A stretch of DNA of 64,000 nucleotides from a virus, in the IMG/VR virus record IMGVR_UViG_3300020178_000002, positions 1 through 64,000 of that record; one strand, 5' to 3'. Positions 6,940 to 15,054 of this stretch are shown piece after piece. The notes below the pieces were generated by a model, which was not told where the DNA came from, did not search any database, and worked only from the letters and a program-made list of their open reading frames with translations. A program made the position numbers and the translations under genes. The first letter of the stretch is position 1; each line of letters begins with the position of its first letter.

Positions 6940-7515
6940 TTGAATTTTGTTATTATCACTATGTTGTCTTTTCAGTGTATGCTGAATTCTTTAGAGGTTG
7001 CTTCTTCTTATGAGGTAAAATCACACTCTAAAAAGAGTGGGTGGTCTTTAATCAAGACACGAGCTTCTAAGAGAAGGCATTTAAAAAGAATACTCAAGTA
7101 TACATGGGATGAGAAAGACACCCGAATCTATACATTAGCATGGTTAGAGAGTAGACTCCGACCTACTAAAAGAGGGGATAGGGGCAAAGCTTGTGGTATT
7201 TTCCAGATTCATGCGAGGCATTCATATCCGCTATTCCATAGAAAAAAAGGATATGTAGGCTATAAGGAAGAAGAGTCTAAGAAGCAGATTGAGTCTGAGT
7301 GTAGGAAACTTTCTAGCACTAAGTATTCTATTGAAACTGTTAAGAAGTTGCTTAAGTTTATGGATGAGAAAGATCTACATGTTTGTCATCACAACTCTGG
7401 ACTCTATGGAAAATGTAATTCTTGGTATAAGAAGAGAGCAGATTTCTGGATGTCTTATTTTGAGTTATCTAAGTTTGTTTGTGATCGTGAAAGGTTAAAG
7501 AAATGGCTATGGTAA
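6940..7515 (+). CDS. Lytic transglycosylase-like peptidoglycan hydrolase
   Basis: A 191-residue protein with the fold signature of soluble lytic transglycosylases: ALAWLESRLRP near residues 66-76, with the likely catalytic Glu in LES, then GDRGKACGIFQIH (family GxxGxxQI) and CHHNSGLYGKCNSWYKKR, the region that closes the sugar-binding groove. It would cleave the glycan strand between MurNAc and GlcNAc. The N-terminus is hydrophobic (VIITMLSFQCML), a likely export signal. The start is TTG with AAAGG nine bases upstream; an ATG at 6961 is an alternative. Role: cell lysis or wall penetration. Confidence 0.75.
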   Translation: MNFVIITMLSFQCMLNSLEVASSYEVKSHSKKSGWSLIKTRASKRRHLKRILKYTWDEKDTRIYTLAWLESRLRPTKRGDRGKACGIFQIHARHSYPLFHRKKGYVGYKEEESKKQIESECRKLSSTKYSIETVKKLLKFMDEKDLHVCHHNSGLYGKCNSWYKKRADFWMSYFELSKFVCDRERLKKWLW

Positions 7516-7694
7516 AAACAGGGAATCCAATCCCAACAGCACCTGCTGAAATGATACAAGGGTATCTTGATTGTACTAATGGTAAAGAGGCTACCTCTGA
7601 CTCTGCTGTTTATATGTCAGGTTATGACTTAGCAAAGCTAGTTAAAGAAGGTAAGGCAGATCCCCCAGCTTGGGCTATGGAGAAAAATGAATGA
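7503..7694 (+). CDS. Small hypothetical protein
   Basis: A 63-residue product (MAMVKTGNPIPTAPAEMIQG...), acidic to neutral with an amphipathic C-terminal half (SGYDLAKLVKEGKADPPAWA). It overlaps the end of the transglycosylase gene and the start of the TOPRIM gene, the tight coupling typical of phage operons. A second ATG six bases in is an alternative start. No family recognised. Confidence 0.5.
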   Translation: MAMVKTGNPIPTAPAEMIQGYLDCTNGKEATSDSAVYMSGYDLAKLVKEGKADPPAWAMEKNE

Positions 7695-8358
7695 TTTGTG
7701 GATAAGGGAGGGTTTAGCTGACCCTCTATCAGAATACTTAAATTACTTAGTATCAAGAGGTGTGGATGAAAGCTGTAAAGTCAGCTTCCATTCTTGGCAG
7801 ACTCATGAAAATATCAAGTGTACGAGATTCTTGAGTCAATATGGCAATGGGGGTCGAGGTATCTCCTCTCATCTAGTTATACCTATCACCTCACCTAGAG
7901 GTGTTATCATAGGTATGGAGTCTAGAAAAATAATGCCAGATGGTTCTAAAAAAGTGATACAGTACAGAACTCTCTCTGCTCAATGGAATCCATATATACT
8001 TGGTGCAGAAGATTGTTTTAAAACCTTACATGAAGGTGGTGACCTATGGGTAGTAGAGGGCATCTTTGATAAGGTTTCTTTAGATAAGGTTGTCTCAAAG
8101 TATGATTCTGTCATAGCAACCTTAAGGGCTGGTATGGATAGTCTAACTCTTGAAATGATCTCAAGATACTATTCTAAGGCCAGTACCATTTACATCTGTT
8201 ATGATAATGATGAGACAGGTCAAAAGAAAGCTAAGTGGTTGCAGAAAGAGATGCAAGCAAAGGGTATTAGGGCAGTAGTCTGGAAATACAGAGGGAAAGA
8301 CCCTAATGAAGTCTGGTCAAAAGGTGGGGATCAAGCACTAAGGAGAATGTTCCTTTAA
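7687..8358 (+). CDS. TOPRIM-domain DNA primase-like protein
   Basis: A 223-residue protein resembling the catalytic core of DnaG-type primases. It has the first TOPRIM acid in LWVVEGIFDKVSL (residues about 119-131), the metal-binding DxD in TIYICYDNDETGQKKA (about 177-192), and a KDPNEVW segment near 206. The zinc finger of full-length primases is absent and there is no helicase domain, so it may work with a separate helicase. The N-terminal half carries an 'IPITSPRGVIIGMESR' stretch like the primase N-subdomain. It would make primers for phage replication. Confidence 0.8.
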   Translation: MNDLWIREGLADPLSEYLNYLVSRGVDESCKVSFHSWQTHENIKCTRFLSQYGNGGRGISSHLVIPITSPRGVIIGMESRKIMPDGSKKVIQYRTLSAQWNPYILGAEDCFKTLHEGGDLWVVEGIFDKVSLDKVVSKYDSVIATLRAGMDSLTLEMISRYYSKASTIYICYDNDETGQKKAKWLQKEMQAKGIRAVVWKYRGKDPNEVWSKGGDQALRRMFL

Positions 8359-8966
8359 TATAAGTCAACTAGAATAGGTTCAGGATTTCTAAAAGAAGCC
8401 TGCTTGATCCCATCTGACTTGCTGAAGAACATGCTTTTTATTTTCTTGTAAATACCAAAATCTACAAGAACTAAATAAGCCACCATACCTATGAGCATGA
8501 GCTTTGTTAGGAACAATCCTACATTAATAACAAAGAGAGATCCCATAGATAGCTTACAAGCATAAAAAAGGCCATGTGATAAAGCGACCCAGAAATAGTC
8601 ATCCGCATGAATTATGCTTTGCTTTGCTTTTTTAGAAGCTCTGTCGAATCTACTTTCCCACAAATCAGAGAGGTATTTTACCCTAGCCTTGAAAGTAGGC
8701 AGGCGGTTGACATTTGAAAGGACTTCTTTTTCCAATTCAGAAGGATTCTTTCCTACTCTATCAATCTCTCTTCCGATAGATCCCAGACTGTCTAGGTCAC
8801 TCTCTTCCAAAAGTTCTTTCATATTCTTGAGTTCTTTTCTGTTTTGCTTTCTGGTTAGGTTTAAGCTTTTTTCGAACTCTTCAATCTTCTCTTCTATCCA
8901 GCTCCCTGCAACTTTGCTTTCAAGTCTGGCAATCCTCATTTCTAGGCTTCTTATTTTCTTATTCAT
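8355..8966 (-). CDS. Membrane protein with N-terminal RSLEMRIARLE motif
   Basis: The frame is open further upstream, but I choose ATG at 8966 (product 203 residues, MNKKIRSLEMRIARLESKVAG) because an AAAGGG ribosome site precedes it and because the divergent gene starts with the same motif. A charged, largely helical middle is followed by two hydrophobic segments around residues 145-185 (WVALSHGLFYACKLSMGSLF and INVGLFLTKLMLIGMVAYLV). It is probably a membrane-inserting protein. The shared first ~20 residues may be a targeting peptide. It is divergent from, and a distant paralogue of, the 9039 gene. Confidence 0.6.
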   Translation of the reverse strand: MNKKIRSLEMRIARLESKVAGSWIEEKIEEFEKSLNLTRKQNRKELKNMKELLEESDLDSLGSIGREIDRVGKNPSELEKEVLSNVNRLPTFKARVKYLSDLWESRFDRASKKAKQSIIHADDYFWVALSHGLFYACKLSMGSLFVINVGLFLTKLMLIGMVAYLVLVDFGIYKKIKSMFFSKSDGIKQASFRNPEPILVDLY

Positions 8967-8975
8967 GTCTTTTTC

Positions 8976-9030
8976 CCTTTGTAAGTTGTTTATAGCTCTC
9001 CTCATGCACTTGATAAATAACTTACAAAGG
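8976..9030. promoter_or_regulatory. 18-bp inverted repeat between divergent paralogues
   Basis: CCTTTGTAAGTTGTTTAT (8976-8993) and ATAAATAACTTACAAAGG (9013-9030) match as an inverted repeat at 17 of 18 positions. Each arm supplies the leader and ribosome site of one gene, so both genes share the element ATAAAYAACTTACAAAGG. TTGATAAA (9010-9017) and CTATAAAC (8988-8995, read on the minus strand) are the -10-like cores. It is both a symmetrical divergent promoter and a potential hairpin. Confidence 0.65.
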
Positions 9031-9038
9031 AGTGTATC

Positions 9039-9935
9039 ATGCACACAAAGGTATCTGCACAACAAATCAGGTCTCTTGAAATGAGAATTGCTAGGCTTGA
9101 AAAAGAAGCTGGTATTACAGAGTTTATTTCTAATATTGGAAACAAGCTTGTGAATTACCCAAGAAACTTCATAAAGAGAGTCACTGATGCTCTTAAGGAT
9201 GTTGGTTCTCAAACCGAGATTCTTCTTTGGGGTTCTCTTGGTGGTAAAAAGATTCTTAGAGAGTCTTTGGCAACTCAGTTAGAGATCCGAATCCGTACAG
9301 CTCTACAAGGAGCTATTTCTTCATTCAAAGACATGCCCTCTATTTCAAAGTTGGTTGTTTCAAATCCTATGAAATCAGAGTTCATACAGGTTGTGAGTGG
9401 TAGACCTAAGAAGATGGATGTCAAAGACCTTGCAGATTATTATGGTGGTCTTTCAGGTAAGTCAATCAAAGCAGCATATTTAAGTTGGGAAAAGGACTTC
9501 GGTCCTCTTTTGGATGCTCTTCAAGGGAAGAAACCAAGCTCTGGTGTATTGAAAACCGCTTTTAACAATTTCTTAAACTTCTTAAAAAGAACAAGTAAGC
9601 TTTTATATAGATTGATGAAGACTGTGCTTGCTGTATTCGGTTTTACATTTTTTATCTCTTTTGATTGGACTAGTCTTATTGTTGTAGCAGGAACACTTAT
9701 TGACTTGACAACCACAAACGCAATTCCTTTGGGTACAGCTTCTAGAGGCTTTTTCGAGCTTTTCTCTAATCTACAAGGAGGCTTTATTCCTGCTCTCTTA
9801 AATCTAATTGAGAAGGCATTCATTAAATTTGGTGTAAATGTAGATGCCTTTGATGAGAGAGCTAGTAAGATGGCTTCTGCTGGTGCTTCTTATCCAAACA
9901 TCAGAGTAGCTTTGGCTCAACTAGAGCAAATCTAA
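9039..9935 (+). CDS. Membrane protein with N-terminal RSLEMRIARLE motif
   Basis: A 298-residue product, MHTKVSAQQIRSLEMRIARLE..., with the same N-terminal motif as the divergent 8966 gene. The middle is soluble and helical. A strongly hydrophobic region lies at about residues 185-225 (LYRLMKTVLAVFGFTFFISF and onward), with a weaker one near 245-265. AAAGGAG precedes the ATG. The combination of a conserved short charged N-terminus with a variable body and membrane spans suggests a family of proteins delivered to a common destination, for example packaged in the capsid. Confidence 0.65.
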   Translation: MHTKVSAQQIRSLEMRIARLEKEAGITEFISNIGNKLVNYPRNFIKRVTDALKDVGSQTEILLWGSLGGKKILRESLATQLEIRIRTALQGAISSFKDMPSISKLVVSNPMKSEFIQVVSGRPKKMDVKDLADYYGGLSGKSIKAAYLSWEKDFGPLLDALQGKKPSSGVLKTAFNNFLNFLKRTSKLLYRLMKTVLAVFGFTFFISFDWTSLIVVAGTLIDLTTTNAIPLGTASRGFFELFSNLQGGFIPALLNLIEKAFIKFGVNVDAFDERASKMASAGASYPNIRVALAQLEQI

Positions 9936-9939
9936 AAAT

Positions 9940-9978
9940 CATTGGTAGAATCCTGTATCAACATAGGAGCTACCAATG
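9940..9978 (+). promoter_or_regulatory. Hairpin enclosing ribosome site and start codon of the 9976 gene
   Basis: CATTGGTAG (9940-9948) is perfectly complementary to CTACCAATG (9970-9978), whose last three bases are the start codon. Inside, TCCT (9951-9954) pairs with AGGA (9965-9968), the ribosome site. Both initiation signals are thus base-paired in any transcript reading through from upstream. It is the clearest example of the pattern in this window. Confidence 0.75.
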
Positions 9979-10203
9979 AGTAAAGATAAGTACGAAAAAA
10001 TCAATCACCCTAATCACTACCAATCCGAAAAGATGGAAGCGATAGAGGTGATTGAAGCTTATAACCTCAATTTCTCTTTAGGCTCTGCTGTCAAATATAT
10101 ACTCAGAGCAGGCAAGAAACCTGGAGAGTCTTCTATTGAAGATTTAAAAAAAGCGATCTGGTATCTTGAGAGGGAAGTTAAAAGGCATAGCGATCTTCAA
10201 TAG
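9976..10203 (+). CDS. DUF3310 family protein
   Basis: A 75-residue protein carrying the DUF3310 signature: INHPNHYQS at the start, then MEAIEVIEAYNLNFSLGSAVKYILRAGKK and DLKKAIWYLEREV. DUF3310 occurs widely in phages, and the T7 gp1.7 nucleotide kinase contains a related segment; a role in nucleotide metabolism is therefore plausible but not demonstrated by this sequence. The start codon and ribosome site lie inside a perfect hairpin. Confidence 0.85.
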   Translation: MSKDKYEKINHPNHYQSEKMEAIEVIEAYNLNFSLGSAVKYILRAGKKPGESSIEDLKKAIWYLEREVKRHSDLQ

Positions 10204-10206
10204 TTT

Positions 10207-10246
10207 TCTTATACATTACTCTTAATAAAAAACTTGGAGTATAAGA
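10207..10246 (+). promoter_or_regulatory. Leader hairpin of the 10246 gene
   Basis: TCTTATAC (10207-10214) pairs perfectly with GTATAAGA (10239-10246); the 3' arm lies between the ribosome site GGAG (10237-10240) and the first base of the ATG. The AT-rich loop (CTTAATAAAAAAC) could hold a promoter core. Confidence 0.55.
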
Positions 10247-11520
10247 TGAGAAATCTAACAGCATCACAAAGAGTTGCCTCTTTGCATATTGCAAAAATGG
10301 AAAAAGAAGCTTTTCTTCTTGAAGCCATAAAAGAGAAGCTGCTATTAGGCACATTGACTACAGAAGCAAAAAGACAGAGTAAAGAAATGTCCTCTGAAGC
10401 TCGAAAAGGCATGAGGATGTTCTTTAATGACTCTGGTATAAACAGCCCTAAGAAGTTTACAGATTATATGGCAAGCGGTAAAGTTGACCTCAAAGACCCT
10501 TTTTCAAAGCTTCTTCATAGAGTGTGTAAGGGAAAATCTGTAGGTGAGGTTGGCGATATTGGTGGTAGGTTCTTCTCAGCTTACTATAAAAAAGACATCG
10601 AGGGGATGGCAGATGTTGTAGGAGTTGATGAAAAGGTGATGATGATCACTTGTATGCACTACATGAAAGACAGCCCCAAGATCAATTCTTTGGTTAAAAA
10701 AGGAGAGGACAGACTTAACAAGGCTTTATATGACAGAGTGCAAGAAACTTATCAGCTATATGTTGAAGAAAAGGCTCGGCAAAACCCAAACCAAAAACGT
10801 GGTAGTGATGCTATCTGGTCAAAGGAATTTGCTCAATTTTGCAAAGACCTTTGGCAGAATTCAGGAGATGCCTCTAAATTCGTAGATACTCTATTGACAT
10901 ATCTTAACGACAATATCATAAAAGATATGTTAGATGGCATTGTGGCTAAAGTGCCCATTGAGCATGAGATGTCTGCTGCCATCATGAAAGGCTTTTTCGG
11001 TGTTGTTGGATCTGTGGCTTCTTGGGTTGAGTGGGCTTTAGGTGGGGCTGTTTGGGCTTTGGGCTATGTTTTCACTATGCTTGTAGATGTTGAAAAGGGA
11101 GATGTCCTGCCCTATGTCTGGTCAACAGTTAGAGAAGTGTTACAAATAGGTTGGGTTATCCTTTCTCATGGGATAAAGCTTTGCTTTAATGTTCTCTCAA
11201 CGGGTCTTGTTTTAACAGCAGGGTTCTTAGGTCCTGCTTTTATTGTCAAGTTCCTCTTAGTAACTGTTGTTGCTTATCAAATATACCTATTTATGGCATG
11301 GGGTAACTATAAACTTACTGAATTACCAAAAGTTATATTCTGGGACTTCCCTAAAGCAATGCTCAAAAAGCTTTGGGATTTAGTCACAAATGGTGTCTAC
11401 AAGATGGACTCTAAAGCTAAGAAAGTTATAGTACAAGAAGTAGAGAAAGCAAAGAAGAAGTTGCCTGCACTTAAACCAGTACCTGCTGGAAGAGGCAGAA
11501 ATAGGTACTCAATGCCTTAA
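10246..11520 (+). CDS. Large membrane-spanning hypothetical protein
   Basis: I take ATG at 10246 (424 residues, MRNLTASQRVASLHIAKMEK) rather than the in-frame TTG at 10234, because GGAG lies six bases before the ATG. The first 25 residues are a diverged version of the RIAxLEKEA motif of neighbouring genes. A soluble helical region follows to about residue 240, then at least three hydrophobic stretches between about 245 and 350 (SVASWVEWALGGAVWALGYV, LSTGLVLTAGFLGPAFIVKF). The C-terminus is basic. Its end overlaps the convergent uvsE gene by 12 bases. A membrane-active, possibly ejected protein is an inference. Confidence 0.6.
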   Translation: MRNLTASQRVASLHIAKMEKEAFLLEAIKEKLLLGTLTTEAKRQSKEMSSEARKGMRMFFNDSGINSPKKFTDYMASGKVDLKDPFSKLLHRVCKGKSVGEVGDIGGRFFSAYYKKDIEGMADVVGVDEKVMMITCMHYMKDSPKINSLVKKGEDRLNKALYDRVQETYQLYVEEKARQNPNQKRGSDAIWSKEFAQFCKDLWQNSGDASKFVDTLLTYLNDNIIKDMLDGIVAKVPIEHEMSAAIMKGFFGVVGSVASWVEWALGGAVWALGYVFTMLVDVEKGDVLPYVWSTVREVLQIGWVILSHGIKLCFNVLSTGLVLTAGFLGPAFIVKFLLVTVVAYQIYLFMAWGNYKLTELPKVIFWDFPKAMLKKLWDLVTNGVYKMDSKAKKVIVQEVEKAKKKLPALKPVPAGRGRNRYSMP

Positions 11521-12420
11521 TAACTCTCTCATTTGAAATAAGCCCTGTTCCTTATGCTTACACTCAAGCATTACATCTGCATCATTACTATACAGGTCAA
11601 AAGCCTCCCAATATGAATCAGAGTGTGCTTGGGGCTTAATTTTACTGTCCTTCTTTTCTTCACTTCTGCTCTGGGAGTAGTGAACAACAGGTTTAATAGA
11701 ACCCCAAGTAGATAATGCCATTTCTAAGGCTTCTCTTTCAGAGAGGTTTCCAGCACAAAACTTATGGTGGTGGTAGTCAAAGACTATAGGGGTCTTTGTT
11801 TTCTTGTAGATAAGGTTGTATAGGTCAAACACACTCCACATAGATGCTTTATCATCGTTTTCCAGAGTGAGTCTTGACTTCACTGATTCAGGCAATAACT
11901 TAAAGTTTTTGATCCACCTTTGAGCTGTAGCCTCCGCATCTCCATACATACCACCCACATGAATGTTTATTTTAGCGTATGTGGACATTTCAAGACCCAT
12001 AAGGTCAAAGACATCAGCATGAGTAGAAAGTTCTTTTATAGTTGATTCTACGACTTTCTCATTTGGTGAACCAAGCACATTAAAATGTCCTGGGTGTGTT
12101 GTTATCCTATGCCCTTTACTTTTTGCATAGTCTCCAGACTTTTTTAACAAAGAGCAGATTAGCTCATAATCAGGTAAGTCTTCTAAGTTATACTCACTCG
12201 ACCAAGGAAAAAGATTAGAAGATAGTCTAAAGAAGCGTATGTTCTCTTTTTCATTCCACTCTAAAATGGAAGATAAGTCTCTACAATTTTTCACGGCCAA
12301 CTCTGAAGCATAACTTATACCTTTTTGAGTAAATGTCCTTTTAATCATCGACCTGTTTGTAGTTACTCTTTCTTTCGACTCATTCAAAGTCTTGTTAATG
12401 CAAGCATATCCTAAATTCAT
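11509..12420 (-). CDS. uvsE: UV damage endonuclease (UVDE/UvsE family)
   Basis: This 303-residue TIM-barrel enzyme nicks DNA 5' to UV photoproducts and starts an alternative excision repair. Family features are clear along the chain: NLGYACIN at the N-terminus, RFFRLSSNLFPW near residue 64, ITTHPGHFNVLGSP near 105, INIHVGG near 151, RLTLENDD near 186, PIVFDYHHHKFCAG near 212 and KPQAHSDSYW near 262. The conserved H, E and D residues are the metal ligands. It is carried alone, divergent from the 12477 gene, with CATATAAG as a -10-like element upstream. Confidence 0.93.
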   Translation of the reverse strand: MNLGYACINKTLNESKERVTTNRSMIKRTFTQKGISYASELAVKNCRDLSSILEWNEKENIRFFRLSSNLFPWSSEYNLEDLPDYELICSLLKKSGDYAKSKGHRITTHPGHFNVLGSPNEKVVESTIKELSTHADVFDLMGLEMSTYAKINIHVGGMYGDAEATAQRWIKNFKLLPESVKSRLTLENDDKASMWSVFDLYNLIYKKTKTPIVFDYHHHKFCAGNLSEREALEMALSTWGSIKPVVHYSQSRSEEKKDSKIKPQAHSDSYWEAFDLYSNDADVMLECKHKEQGLFQMRELLRH

Positions 12421-12476
12421 CCACTAATCCTTTTATTGTTACTTATATGAAGTGATCTCTTTGAAGGAGTTAAAAA

Positions 12477-13862
12477 ATGGACAGTATGATTGATAGAGTC
12501 CTTAGAAAATATGCTAAAAAGTCATTAAACAGGAAAATAGATGATGCCTTTAAAACATGGAAAGGCAAGAGTTCTCTTAGTAATCAAGAAATTGGCTATT
12601 GGACACTTAAGTCTTGGAAGAACTTTTCGAAGAAAGATATTTCTAAAGACCCTTTGAAGAGAAAGAGGAAAGAATACGCAAAGAGAGTTTTTAAAAAATT
12701 CGAAGAAGCTATTTTGAAAGATGAGGGAAAAAAGCAAGAGTCTCAAGATGGTTCTTTGGAAGAGAGCCAAGTAGTAAAGCTTCTTAGTAAGGAAAACTAT
12801 GGATTACCTAAGAAGTTCTACAGTAAAAACAAATTGATGATCAAAGATGTTAACCCCTCTGAAGAAGATGTTAAGAAGTTAGCTTCTGAAATAGGAGAGC
12901 TTTTTAAGACACCAGGTCACCAGAAAGGTTTAATAGGGTCTTTCGTTAGAGGTCAAAAGTTTTTCTTAAAGCGAAATGCTAAAATGATGAGTCAGTTTTA
13001 CAAACAGACACATCAATTCTTTAAGAAAGAAAAGGATGAGAAGGATTTAAGCCTAGAATCTAAAATTAAGGAAAACTTAGAAAGTAACCCAGAGCTACAT
13101 AGGACTTCAAAGCTACTTGCTGCAAATTGGACTCAATCTACAATTATTCCAAAAGTAGGTTTGCTTTTAGGTGTTGGGGGCAAGTTAAGCATAGGCTCTG
13201 CTGTAGCAGCCTCTGTCTCGACAGCAGTAGGTGGCTCTGCTGCTGTGGCTACTATGCCTGCATGGATTCCTTTGCTGGCTGGAGTCGCAGTTTCTTCCAT
13301 TGTGATGGGTCAAGTGTTTAAAAAGACTGTCAAGCAATTAAATAAAATGGAAGGTGGTAAGAGAGGTTATGAGTCCCTTGCTGCTGACATCTATGCAGGT
13401 TATGCAACTCCAGAGAAAATAGAAAAAGAGTATAAGGCAAAGATGGAAGAGATACTAAACTCTAAAGGTGACCCTAAAGCAAAGAAAAAGAAGATTCTTA
13501 AACTCTATGAGAAGTTTGACAAAGATGTCAGACCCTCAATAGATAAAGGTCTATATCTTTTAGGTGAGTCAGAGGGTGCAGCTTCTGGAGATTACTTAAA
13601 AAGAGGTGCTGAAGATGATCTTCCTGTTTACTTGCAACTCAAACATCTTAAGCAATCTTATGAGTCTGAAGATATAATCTTGGAAACTTTAAAGAGTGAC
13701 TCAAAAGACATCTCAAAAGAAGCACAGAAACTACTTTCTGGAAAAGAAGAGCTTCCTAAAGATGTCATGGACAGTATAAAGGGTTTTGTTGACTCTGGTA
13801 AGAAAGCAAGCTCTCAGAAGGTGGCTCAACTATACCTTAACTCTCTTCAATCTCTCTTTTAG
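12477..13862 (+). CDS. Hypothetical protein with central hydrophobic segment
   Basis: A 461-residue protein, lysine-rich throughout. The N-terminal 200 residues are basic and helical (MDSMIDRVLRKYAKKSLNRK). Residues about 225-285 are hydrophobic and Ala/Gly/Ser-rich (LSIGSAVAASVSTAVGGSAA, WIPLLAGVAVSSIVMGQVF), likely one or two membrane helices. The C-terminal part is charged and helical. GAAGGAG precedes the ATG. No family recognised. Layout (basic helical plus a glycine-rich membrane patch) resembles phage ejection or pore proteins, but this is weak. Confidence 0.6.
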   Translation: MDSMIDRVLRKYAKKSLNRKIDDAFKTWKGKSSLSNQEIGYWTLKSWKNFSKKDISKDPLKRKRKEYAKRVFKKFEEAILKDEGKKQESQDGSLEESQVVKLLSKENYGLPKKFYSKNKLMIKDVNPSEEDVKKLASEIGELFKTPGHQKGLIGSFVRGQKFFLKRNAKMMSQFYKQTHQFFKKEKDEKDLSLESKIKENLESNPELHRTSKLLAANWTQSTIIPKVGLLLGVGGKLSIGSAVAASVSTAVGGSAAVATMPAWIPLLAGVAVSSIVMGQVFKKTVKQLNKMEGGKRGYESLAADIYAGYATPEKIEKEYKAKMEEILNSKGDPKAKKKKILKLYEKFDKDVRPSIDKGLYLLGESEGAASGDYLKRGAEDDLPVYLQLKHLKQSYESEDIILETLKSDSKDISKEAQKLLSGKEELPKDVMDSIKGFVDSGKKASSQKVAQLYLNSLQSLF

Positions 13863-14481
13863 TTTTTCTGTAGTATCTGAAAGCATCTTTAAACTTTAAG
13901 AACTTCTTGCCCTTACTTACTTCGATTGTACTCTTATAATAGTCAGTCAAAGAAGTAATTACCAAGTAATATGCTTTCCCATTCTTCGATTCTAGTTTAA
14001 CTATTCTAAGTTCTTGATTGTTAGGTAATATGAAGTACTCACCCACAAGCATTTCTTTAGAGGTCTTTCCTAAAATCCTCTTTTGGACTTCTCTTAGCTC
14101 TTGGAAAGTGTGTTCTATTCTTTGAGGTCTGAGACTCGAAAGCTGTCTCTTTAACAAGATCATTATCCTCGGTAGCTTCCTTCTTACAGTTTGTATCCTG
14201 TTTTCTTTTCCAGAGTCATTGCCAACTTCTTCTAAGATAGTGCCTACTACAACTGTTCTCAGTAAAATAGTATTACTGAGAACAGCACCTGAAAGATTAG
14301 CACCTGTCAAATCGGCACTTGTCAAATCAGCATTAGAGAGATCTGCGTTCTCTAAGTTGGCATAAGAAAGATCCGCTCCTATGAGTCTTGAGCCTGAGAA
14401 GTTGGTGTTTTTCAGATCTTGTTCAGACAACTGTATTTCGTTCAAGATTCTTCCTGACAAGTTCATTCCAGAGTAGTTCAT
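13837..14481 (-). CDS. Pentapeptide-repeat protein with C-terminal domain
   Basis: A 214-residue protein. Residues about 8-75 form a short run of A(D/N)LxX pentapeptides (GADLSYANLENADLSNADLT), which folds as a right-handed quadrilateral beta helix. After a basic linker, the C-terminal 70 residues (EYFILPNNQELRIVKLESKN then GKAYYLVI) look like a small beta barrel similar in layout to the tails of the 25984 and 27560 proteins. Some pentapeptide proteins mimic DNA and block gyrase, but this helix is short. TAGGAG precedes the ATG, and the end overlaps the convergent gene by 26 bases. Confidence 0.75.
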   Translation of the reverse strand: MNYSGMNLSGRILNEIQLSEQDLKNTNFSGSRLIGADLSYANLENADLSNADLTSADLTGANLSGAVLSNTILLRTVVVGTILEEVGNDSGKENRIQTVRRKLPRIMILLKRQLSSLRPQRIEHTFQELREVQKRILGKTSKEMLVGEYFILPNNQELRIVKLESKNGKAYYLVITSLTDYYKSTIEVSKGKKFLKFKDAFRYYRKTKREIEES

Positions 14482-14533
14482 ATTTTCTCCTAATCTTTTT
14501 TACTTTTGTTGGTCATAAAGAGATAAAAAGATA

Positions 14534-14590
14534 CCCCCCTTATTATCTTTGATAACTAACCTTATCAAAAACTGTATAGATTATAAGGAG
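14534..14590 (+). promoter_or_regulatory. C-tract/TTGATAA leader hairpins of the 14597 gene
   Basis: A six-C run (14534-14539) leads into CCTTAT (14538-14543), complementary to ATAAGG (14583-14588) in the ribosome site. Inside, TTTGATAA (14548-14555) and TTATCAAA (14562-14569) form a second perfect 8-bp stem. TATAGATTATAA downstream could be a -10. Confidence 0.5.
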
Positions 14591-14596
14591 AAAACT

Positions 14597-15028
14597 ATGA
14601 TTTACTTACTATCAAAGGAAGAGCTTGAGTCTCTTCGAGAAGATATTAACAATCAACTTAAAATGTTTGAACCAGATTCTACTCGTGGGGCTAAATTCAA
14701 AGAAGCTCTTGATCAGTTAGTGTTGGATGTTGAAGAAGCAGAGGAAAAGGACTTTAAAAGCCTTCGAGAGCTGGATAAGCGACTTGGAGAGCTTGAGGCA
14801 GATCCTTACTACTCAAAGTTGTATAAGCGAGATTTAGACTCATTGTTTATGAGCATTGTAATCAAGCACAATGGCTTCTTTCGGGTGTTGTATATGCTGC
14901 TAGGTAAAAGGCGGTGTGGTTGGCACTTAAGCTTCAAGATGCGTAGAGTTCCTCGACATAGTGTTCGTTGGAATCTTTTCGGTCTAGGACAACAAAAAGA
15001 TTCTGATGAAGACTCTGAGATTCGATAA
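14597..15028 (+). CDS. Hypothetical protein
   Basis: A 143-residue product from ATG at 14597 (MIYLLSKEELESLREDINNQ), chosen over an upstream in-frame TTG at 14549 because AAGGAG lies at 14585-14590 and the TTG sits inside the leader hairpin. The first two thirds are acidic helices, probably coiled coil; the C-terminal third turns basic and aromatic (GFFRVLYMLLGKRRCGWHLS). No family recognised. Confidence 0.6.
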   Translation: MIYLLSKEELESLREDINNQLKMFEPDSTRGAKFKEALDQLVLDVEEAEEKDFKSLRELDKRLGELEADPYYSKLYKRDLDSLFMSIVIKHNGFFRVLYMLLGKRRCGWHLSFKMRRVPRHSVRWNLFGLGQQKDSDEDSEIR

Positions 15029-15054
15029 CACTATAAACAAAGAAAGGAAATTCC

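Noticed and set aside
8355-9212. Long 285-residue version of the minus-strand gene starting at 9212
   Set aside because: It would overlap the divergent 9039 gene by 174 bases; ATG at 8966 has a ribosome site, and its product starts with the motif shared with neighbours.
10234-10248. TTG start at 10234 for the 10246 gene
   Set aside because: The ribosome site GGAG lies after this TTG and six bases before the ATG.
14549-14596. TTG start at 14549
   Set aside because: It lies within the TTGATAA element and leader hairpin and has no ribosome site; ATG at 14597 has AAGGAG.
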